Assembly (NCBI GenBank): GCA_021234155.1
Contig: JAJEKV010000100.1
Span: 3,324,116 to 3,388,115 of the forward strand
DNA: 64,000 nt
Reading direction: 5' to 3'
Source of the DNA: Isoetes taiwanensis
Taxonomy: Eukaryota > Streptophyta > Lycopodiopsida > Isoetales > Isoetaceae
Positions 57,926 to 64,000 of the stretch are shown one piece after another. The position numbers and the translations under genes were made by a program. The stretch's first letter is position 1; every line of letters begins with the position of its first letter. The notes below the pieces were generated by a model that was not told the origin of the DNA, did not search any database, and worked only from the letters and a program-made list of their open reading frames with translations.

Positions 57926-59100
57926 CAAGCTTTCTTCTCTCTGCTGCTTGTTATTCACGATGTCTGGCAAGGTTCTGTTGCACAATATCTGTAGAAGAAA
58001 TCAGGTCAAAACATTTTCTCTGAAACAAGTGAGAGATTGGAGAACATGAGCTTACTTCTTTCGACCTCTGTCTTTGCAGTTTCTCGTTGACTCTTTAATT
58101 CTGCACACCTCGAGCAAACAGACATTCTATGTTTTCTAGGAATTTTCACAAGACCCAATTCACTTTTCCACACCGGTGAAGTGTGAGTAAGAGATGTTTG
58201 CCGAGTGCAAGTCTCTTTGTACTCATTAAAAACATCTTTTTGGTGATGTTATCGAGTTAAATGATACATGTTCTTTGTTAGGTAGCTTCTCACATGTTTC
58301 TCTAAAATATTTCTTCATCCATGACACACGCCAGCAAGGGCATGCATGGTTACAACTCTTCTTGGTCCACAATGATCATCGATTCTTTGGATTTTTGTCG
58401 ATCTTTTGTGTATTCTAGACATTACGGTGGACCCTAAATGGTGGACAACCATAAAGCATTTTACGGCAAACTTCTTGATGGTTAATGTAGTGCAAGAAGG
58501 TGTTGCGGTCTGGTCTTACATGATAAGCTAAGTAGGCATTTCGGTGCGCCAATGTCATGGAACTGTAGTTGTCTCTAGCGCTTTCGTAATTTAGCCATAT
58601 TAAATCTGTTGATGCAACCCAATGAGCAGCATTTAGTTCTCAAAAGTCTCCTCATTTTGTGTTCATCCATAAGATTTCTTCTTCTTCTTAGAGAGAGCAC
58701 GCCCTCAAACCAAAATCCACCTTGAATTTCTTTGAAGATTGGCTTGAGAACATGTAATCTCTTTGTTCCTCGTTGGTGTCTTCATCTTCGATGAAACTTC
58801 TACTCGGGGGTGACTTCCTCCGTCTGAGTGGTGTGCTTGTAGAGGAAAACAGACCACGTGAAGTTGTTCAGGAATAGGCGGGGTACAATGTTAAAGGATG
58901 GTGATGGCCCATAAGAGGTTGTGGCATCATTTTGTTCTTGTACCATCTTGAAAAGGAGTTCTTGCAAACATCTCCTTTAGAGCGGACTGGAATTCTGCAA
59001 ATCCATGTGTCACAACCGTTGTTGTGTGAAGAGGAGTGCATGCTGGAGCGTCGTCCTCATTTGTATTGAAGTCCTGGTGAGAGAAATTGTAGTGAATCTC
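57926..59100. other. No gene recognised
   Basis: AT-rich DNA with short ORFs only on both strands. No splice chain, repeat or RNA gene could be supported here. Confidence 0.5.
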
Positions 59101-59114
59101 ACAGTCTTCTGTGT

Positions 59115-59218
59115 TTTCTGTGTTCCTTGTATGTTTGCACGAAGGGGGCGAAACTACAAAAGGGGTTTTCTGTGTTCCTTGTATGTTTGCACGAAGGGGG
59201 CGAAACTACAAAAGGGGG
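59115..59218. repeat. Tandem duplication, 52-bp unit
   Basis: TTCTGTGTTCCTTGTATGTT followed by TGCACGAAGGGGGCGAAACT occurs twice in direct succession (59115 and 59167), identical by eye, followed by a G-rich run (GGGGGGAGGGGGGG). Confidence 0.9.
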
Positions 59219-59269
59219 GAGGGGGGGTAGCTTGTTCTTGAGCACCCTTTGTTGTGGAGCTTCTGTAGG

Positions 59270-59563
59270 TCACGGGGATGGAACAAAGGGTGGTGGCAAC
59301 CTGCTCCGAACTGGTGGTGATTCTTTGGAAGGAGATGCCAGTGTGCTGTCTACAGGACTTGGTGACGGTTGGAAGGGTGGTGGAAGTCTGTTATGTGCTG
59401 GACTCGGTGTGTCTTCGAGAAGCAACAACGATGAAGCAGAGGTAGGAGTCGGAGAATGCCGGTCTTCACTAGAAATGACGTTGTTCCCAAGCGTGTCCTC
59501 AGAACCAGACGAGCTTGAGACAACAAAAGGTGGTGGAAGCTTGTTCACGAAGCGGTTCGTCAT
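59270..59563 (-). CDS. Proline-rich ORF with LPPPF repeats (unknown)
   Basis: From ATG at 59563 (MTNRFVNKLPPPFVV) the frame has three copies of N/S-(K/R)-LPPPF separated by Ser/Pro/Asp/Glu-rich spacers, ending in FVPSP at 59270. A further diverged LPPP copy is readable upstream of the G-rich tract near 59215. The low-complexity, repeat-based composition could be a cell-wall or secreted proline-rich protein fragment, or simply a minisatellite with an open frame. No signal peptide precedes it. I do not recognise it. Confidence 0.3.
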   Translation of the reverse strand: MTNRFVNKLPPPFVVSSSSGSEDTLGNNVISSEDRHSPTPTSASSLLLLEDTPSPAHNRLPPPFQPSPSPVDSTLASPSKESPPVRSRLPPPFVPSP

Positions 59564-59939
59564 CTTGACAACTGCAAAATAGTAAAGAGATTTGAGAAAC
59601 TTTCTGTAATGCAGAGCTTTTCTTATTCCGAATACACATACGTAGTACAAGTAGAAGTTCCAGTACTAATCAAGTGAAAGTCAAAATAAAAGCTATTCTG
59701 GAATACACAAGAGTAGGATAGTAAAGCTAAACGTATTCAGGATCACATAGAAAAAGAGCAAGACGAAAATGATACCTTTAAAAGGAAATTTCGGCGCCTT
59801 CAGTTGCGTATTCCAGTCTCTGAGCTCAAGTCGCCAGCGCCAGCGCCTTCGATTATTATATTCAGAGACTGTATTCCGATTCATATAGAGAAACCATGGA
59901 CAGGTTAGTGAGAAAGTACAATGTACAATCATTTGCATG

Positions 59940-60145
59940 TCTGTTTCTTATTCCGGAATACACTTTCGCCTTCACTCGGCTTAAAGTATATTCGAATACA
60001 TTTTCGCTTTTTCGAGTGGAGGCGAAAGTGTATTCCGAATACACTATACACTTTCGCCTCCACTCGAAGGCGAAAGTGTATTCCGTAATACACTTTCGAC
60101 TTCAGTCGAAGCCGAAAGTGTATTCGAATACACTTTCGTGTTTTT
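59940..60145. repeat. Cluster of inverted GAATACACTTTCG palindromes
   Basis: TTCCGGAATACACTTTCGCC, then CGAGTGGAGGCGAAAGTGTA, TTCCGAATACACTATACACT, TTTCGCCTCCACTCGAAGGC and further copies alternate in orientation at least seven times in 200 bp. Adjacent units can pair as 15-25 bp stems, so the whole block could form a multi-armed structure. No coding role. Confidence 0.85.
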
Positions 60146-60173
60146 AGTCGGACCGACGGTCCAAGAGCATAAA

Positions 60174-60405
60174 CATACATATACATGTTCTTATATTTGT
60201 CGCGCTCAATCTGGACCATCGGTCCGAGACCCTACAGCTCACGTGGTTTTTTCTTATGTTTGTAACACTTTGGACCGATCCTACGGCTCACGTGTTTTTT
60301 TCTTATGAGCGTTACAAACATAAGAAAAAACTGCGTGAGCTGTAGGATCTCGGACCGATGGTCCAGATTGAGCGCGACAAACATAAGAACGTGTATATGT
60401 ATATT
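60174..60405. repeat. Fold-back: ~95-bp inverted repeat of the mosaic family
   Basis: 60174-60270 (GTTCTTATATTTGTCGCGCTCAATCTGGACC..., ending TTCTTATGTTTGTAAC) is the reverse complement of 60312-60402 (GTTACAAACATAAGAAAAAA...GGTCCAGATTGAGCGCGACA...AAGAAC), with a ~40-bp centre. A third, direct copy lies at 60509-60600. This looks like head-to-head insertion of two family members rather than a true MITE. Confidence 0.8.
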
Positions 60406-60779
60406 TATGCTATCTGGACCGTCGGTCGAGATCTACAACCTACATCGCTTTGGGAGAGATCCTAAGGCTTGGACCGATCCTGCGGCTCACGTGGTTTTTT
60501 CTTATGAGCGTTACAAACATAAGAAAAAACCAAGTGAGACGTAGGATCTCGGACCGATGATCCAGATTGAGCGCGACAAACGTAAGAACATGCATATGTA
60601 TGTTTACCCTATCTGGACCGTCGATCCGAGATCTACAACCCACGTCGCTTTGGGACAGATCCTATGGCTTTGGGACGGATTCTATGGCCCACACGACTTT
60701 GGAGCATATCCTACGGTTCAGATGGCTACGGATCCTATGGTTCACACGGCTTTGGAGCATATCCCACAGTTTTAGATGG
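60406..60779. repeat. Mosaic repeat body units
   Basis: Repeated CTGGACCGTCG(G/A)TC(C)GAGATCTACAACC, GCTTTGGGA(G/C)AGATCCTA and TTTGGAGCATATCC(T/C)AC words, partly in tandem (TTTGGAGCATATCCTACGG and TTTGGAGCATATCCCACAG 50 bp apart). Confidence 0.75.
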
Positions 60780-61135
60780 CTTAGGAGTTTCTATATAGAT
60801 TCTATATAGACGATCCTACGGTCCAGGTTGTTTCGATCCCGATCATCGGTCCAAGATCCTACAGCTCACGTTGCTTTAGATATATCCTACATTCCAGATT
60901 GATCTTGAACCTTGGTCCAAGATCCTACGGCTCACATTGCGTGCTCGGGCCTTAAGGAGAGGCTTTTAAAAATTTTATATTGTTTAAGGGATTTGAACTC
61001 TAGTCATTGCCCTTTAAGCCCTCTTTTCTAACCACTAAATCAAGCATTGGCTTTTAAAAATTCTATATTGTTTAAGGGATTTGAACCCTTTAAGCCCTCT
61101 TTTCTAACCACTAGATCAAGCATTAACTTATTCAT
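60780..61135 (-). mobile_element. tRNA-derived SINE-like element, with duplicated tRNA-like head
   Basis: On the minus strand box A TGATTTAGTGG and box B AGTTCAAATCC lie at about 61035-60990. A second, partly deleted head at 61115-61080 has box A TGATCTAGTGG and a perfect GGTTCAAATCC. The body runs left with GAGCCGTAGGATCTTGGACC and GGACCGTAGGATCGTCTATA units. Same family as 49782-50021. Confidence 0.65.
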
Positions 61136-61189
61136 AAAATTAATGTTTCAAATATACTTAAGGGTATTTTAATTAACATATATCTAATT

Positions 61190-61390
61190 TCTAGGGTGTT
61201 CTAGATTTAACTGAAATGTTCTAAAAGTTTTATAATTTTCTAGAATATTCTAGATGCCCATGGCTAAGCCCCTCAATCTAAAAATAAAAAGTTTTTACTA
61301 TGGTGTTCTAGAATATTCTAGAAAGTTGTAGATAGTTGTAGAAAGTTTTATAATCTTCTAGATAATTCTAGAATATTGTAGATATTCGTG
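61190..61390. repeat. TTCTAGAA-rich segment (HSE-like)
   Basis: Several TTCTAGAATATTCTAGA words; 61306-61323 is TTC-TA-GAA-TA-TTC-TA-GAA, four perfect HSE units. It continues the mosaic family in the same order as at 49338. Confidence 0.6.
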
Positions 61391-61785
61391 GGTAAGCACC
61401 ACACTCTAAAAATAGAATTTTTTTTTGAAATTATAAGAAGAGTCCAAATATTATATTTTAGAATATTCCAGATACGAGGTGTTCCTGGGCTCGTTGGAAA
61501 GCTTATCGAAAGAGCTTTCCGTCGGTGTATGATTTGTATGGTGTTTCCTCTGTTTTGGTCGACGGAATCCACCTGACAGTCCCGGCCCTCTTTTGGCGGT
61601 GCTAGGGTTTGGCTGCAAGTTTCCTTTGGCCATAACTTCTGCATCTGGTGGCAGTTTTGGGCGTGTTTGGGCTTGTTGGAAAGCTCTTTAAGCACTCCAT
61701 CCAGTGGTGCTTAATTCCTTCAGAGCTTGGCCTGTTGGGAAAGACGGTTCAGGTCTGAAACTTCGGCCTTCCTCTCTTGGTGGAG

Positions 61786-63550
61786 ATGACAAGATCCAGT
61801 CGCAGCCTGCCAAAACGTGCTTCTGGTGCTTCTACCACAGTTCATGGTGGAATTGGCAAAGAATATGCTGCAGATTCTCCCAGAATGAGTGTACATGATG
61901 CACACAAGATGGCTCGTGAGGGTGCTCTTTCGGCTCCTGAGAGTTTAGTCTCTTCGATGCATCTCAATCCTTTAGTGTTGCCCAACATCTCTTCTAATGG
62001 CATGAGTGTGGCCGCCTCAATTGAGACAGGAGCTCCATCTTCTTCCTCCTCTCAGTTACTTGCTCCAGTTTCCATCCCGATTGTAGTTGTAGCAACTACA
62101 GTTCGTGCTGCTGCCCACACGTCTGGTGAGACTGGAAGTCGTGTTGTGCCATTGGAAAACTCTTCCGAGAGTGTCACACCTCCAACGCACGTTGGAGGTT
62201 CCTCGGACCAGGTGGTGCGCTCTGGCCAATTAGCATCTCCAACACTCGTTGGAGGTTCTGGAGTTCAGGCAAGACCCTCTTTATCTGCCGAAGTTGCTGC
62301 TGGGCTACTAGCTCCTCCGACACAGGTTGGAAGTCCCTCATATCATTTCAGATCTCATATGCCTGTAGAGTGCTCCTCTGGACAGGCTGCACCTAATCGT
62401 GTTGCACGGGCGGCACCTCCAACACAGGTTGGAAGTTCCTTGGTGCGGACTACTTCTACAGGTAGTGCTCGGGTGGTGGTGCAACATCCATAAACTGGTG
62501 TACGTCCGACACACGTTGGAGGTTCCTCAGCGCAGGAGGAGTTTCCCCCTCTTCCCCCACGGCAGCCTGGGGCGACATCCTCTTCCATCCCCCGAGCTGC
62601 ATCGACCACACCTTGGAGATCATCTGATACAGTTGCTCGAGTTACAGGTGTCCGATTCTCTGAGTGGCTTTGCAAGGGCCTGGCGACTCCCGCCACCTCG
62701 GCTCGTGTCTCAGAGGCCATTGCCACCATGGTGGATAATAACAGGAAGGAAGTTGTGTCCTATCTCCAGCAATTGCAAGCTAAGCAAGACTCTATGGATG
62801 TCCAGCTCCCATCAGACGAAATGTTTTATGAGGTTCAGGAGTGCAGGGCAACTTTTGAGCGTTTTGGAGCTCCAGTGGTGCAGATTAGCCATGAGGATCA
62901 TGACGCCATGTGGAGCAGTTGGTTGCGTGTTCCGTGGTCTGCCACTTCACTGGCCCTCTCCTGGATTTAAAGCGCGTGGGATCTTGGCTGTCTGGGCACC
63001 TTCACAAGCTAGGGCTTCCTGCTTATCAATCTATCAAGCTTGTGGCAAAAGATCAACGTTGCTTTCTTTTGATGTTTGAATCTCCTGAACCGGCTACTCA
63101 ACTCATAGAACGAGGTGTTGATCCTCTCTGGAAACACTTCTTGCTCTATCAACAGTATGTTCCTGGATCCTTTCTAGCTAAGCCAAATGCCTTACGTGCC
63201 CCCTTCTGGTTTGCTATCAAAGATTTTCCTTCCAGAGTTACAGGATTCCAAGTTCATTTCTGCCATTGCTAATGAGATTGGACTCCATTTGCAACACTCC
63301 ATAACCAAAGGCATCACCAAGGTTTGCGTGGCAAGGCCCATTCATCGTGATTTGCCTCAAACAATTGTTGTCCAAAGCGGGCCCATGTTCTTTCCATTTA
63401 AGCTGTCCTTGTTGAATGGTCCTGAGCTAGCTCTCATGTTTCCCGAAGCCCCTCTCTTTGCTCAATATCGCAGGGTTCACCAACAGGATTCTCCATCTGC
63501 TCCTCCGGCACTCCATGCTCCTAGGTCAGCTCCCACCTCACACAAGACCC
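61786..63550 (+). pseudogene. ORF1 of a third LINE, with one stop and frameshifts
   Basis: ATG at 61786 (MTRSSRSLPKRASG). A Ser/Thr/Pro-rich N-terminal half contains five diverged copies of PPT(H/Q)VG(G/S)SS. An in-frame TAA at 62491-62493 interrupts; the same frame continues with VRFSEWLCKGLATPATSARVSE and a helical segment to 62970. Frame changes then lead to the conserved core FTGPLLDLKRVGSWLSGHLH, KLGLPAYQSIKL and APFWFAIKDFP (62890-63235), then HSITKG and VVQSGPMFFPFKL in another frame (63290-63400). The core is homologous to LINE-1 ORF1 at 9890-10390, so this is the DUF4283-type ORF1 of a plant L1. ORF2 is not found in the remaining 450 bp. Confidence 0.8.
62179..62525 (+). repeat. Five palindromic ~20-bp repeats inside LINE-3 ORF1
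   Basis: CCTCCAACGCACGTTGGAGG at 62179-62198 is an 8-bp stem with a 4-nt loop. Diverged copies lie at about 62237, 62314, 62415 and 62503. All keep the same frame and encode P-T-x-V-G. Confidence 0.85.
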
Positions 63551-64000
63551 CCAAAAATGAACTTGCATGTATAATCACTATGAAAACCACTATAAGCATA
63601 GTTTTTTATACAAATAATTCATAATGTCAACAAAAACCACATGTCTACCATGCTTTTGTAAAATCAATGCTAGTTTGTTCACAGTTCTTATACTAATTTT
63701 ATATCTTACACTAGTTTATTGAAATTATCACTAATTTACGAGGTAGCTTTTAAGCTATACATTGTAATATTATAATGTAGGATGATTTCACATACTAATT
63801 ATCATTATCATATATGTTTTCTGCACATAATTTTAGTGCTCTCAAGGTTTTTTAGCTAGTTCAAAAACCATGCTCAACTTTGTAAGTGTGGTGATGGTTT
63901 TGTTACATGGTTATTTACTATACTTGTTAACAATTTCTATTTCACTTGTTTATGATATTGCTTTTATTATATACTTATTTCAACTCTTAAAATAGCTATC
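63551..64000. other. No gene recognised
   Basis: Very AT-rich sequence (TTTTATATCTTACAC, TAATATTATAATG and similar) with no open frame of note. It could be LINE 3' truncation flank or host DNA. Confidence 0.5.

Overview
This is a nuclear window from a land plant with a repeat-rich genome. The evidence is a plant TAF15/FUS-type RNA-binding gene, LTR retrotransposons whose primer sites match initiator Met-tRNA, plant-type L1 LINEs, a Helitron remnant and tRNA-derived SINE-like units. The species cannot be named from the sequence. At most one or two host genes are visible, both broken or unrecognised; nearly everything else is mobile or tandem-repeat DNA.

Layout. 1-4600: no recognisable gene, small tandem duplications. 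4682-6321 (-): intronless, frameshifted TAF15-like coding region. 8300-30934: a nested stack. A 210-bp segment (copy A) was split by LINE-1 (8375-29383, +, 13-bp target-site duplication). LINE-1 was then split inside its ORF2 by an 11-kb Ty3/gypsy element (14870-25864, -) and inside its 3' region by LINE-2 (26195-29308, -, ~16-bp target-site duplication). To the right lie a Helitron remnant (29532-30724, -) and an uninterrupted second copy of the 210-bp segment (copy B, 30725-30934), which acts as an internal empty site. 30935-33480: higher-order satellite built on AATCTAAGGGAATCT, ending in heat-shock-element-like arrays. 33496-36604 (-): a gag-only LTR element. 36925-41078 (-): a broken reverse-transcriptase element of unusual type (Penelope-like active-site motifs) with gag-like upstream reading frames. 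41100-49100: poorly coding DNA with a ~340-bp GATA microsatellite, several 0.1-0.35 kb duplications, a 5'-truncated LINE copy and a few exon-like segments of an unrecognised minus-strand gene. 49190-50020: the same mosaic repeat family again, with perfect HSE arrays and a tRNA-like SINE head. 50022-57714 (-): an old LTR retrotransposon with an essentially non-coding interior. 57715-61400: more SINE and mosaic repeat, a proline-rich ORF, palindrome clusters and a fold-back. 61786-63550 (+): ORF1 of a third LINE.

The retroelement genes would work together only within their own elements (gag, protease, RT/RNase H and integrase for the gypsy element; nucleic-acid-binding ORF1 plus endonuclease/RT ORF2 for the LINEs). 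All visible copies carry frameshifts or stops. Points most worth a second look: the extra ~980-codon ORF region downstream of integrase plus a promoter-like antisense small ORF in the gypsy element; the Penelope-like RT element with gag-like ORFs; the repeat family carrying perfect heat-shock elements; and the empty-site pair that orders the nested insertions.
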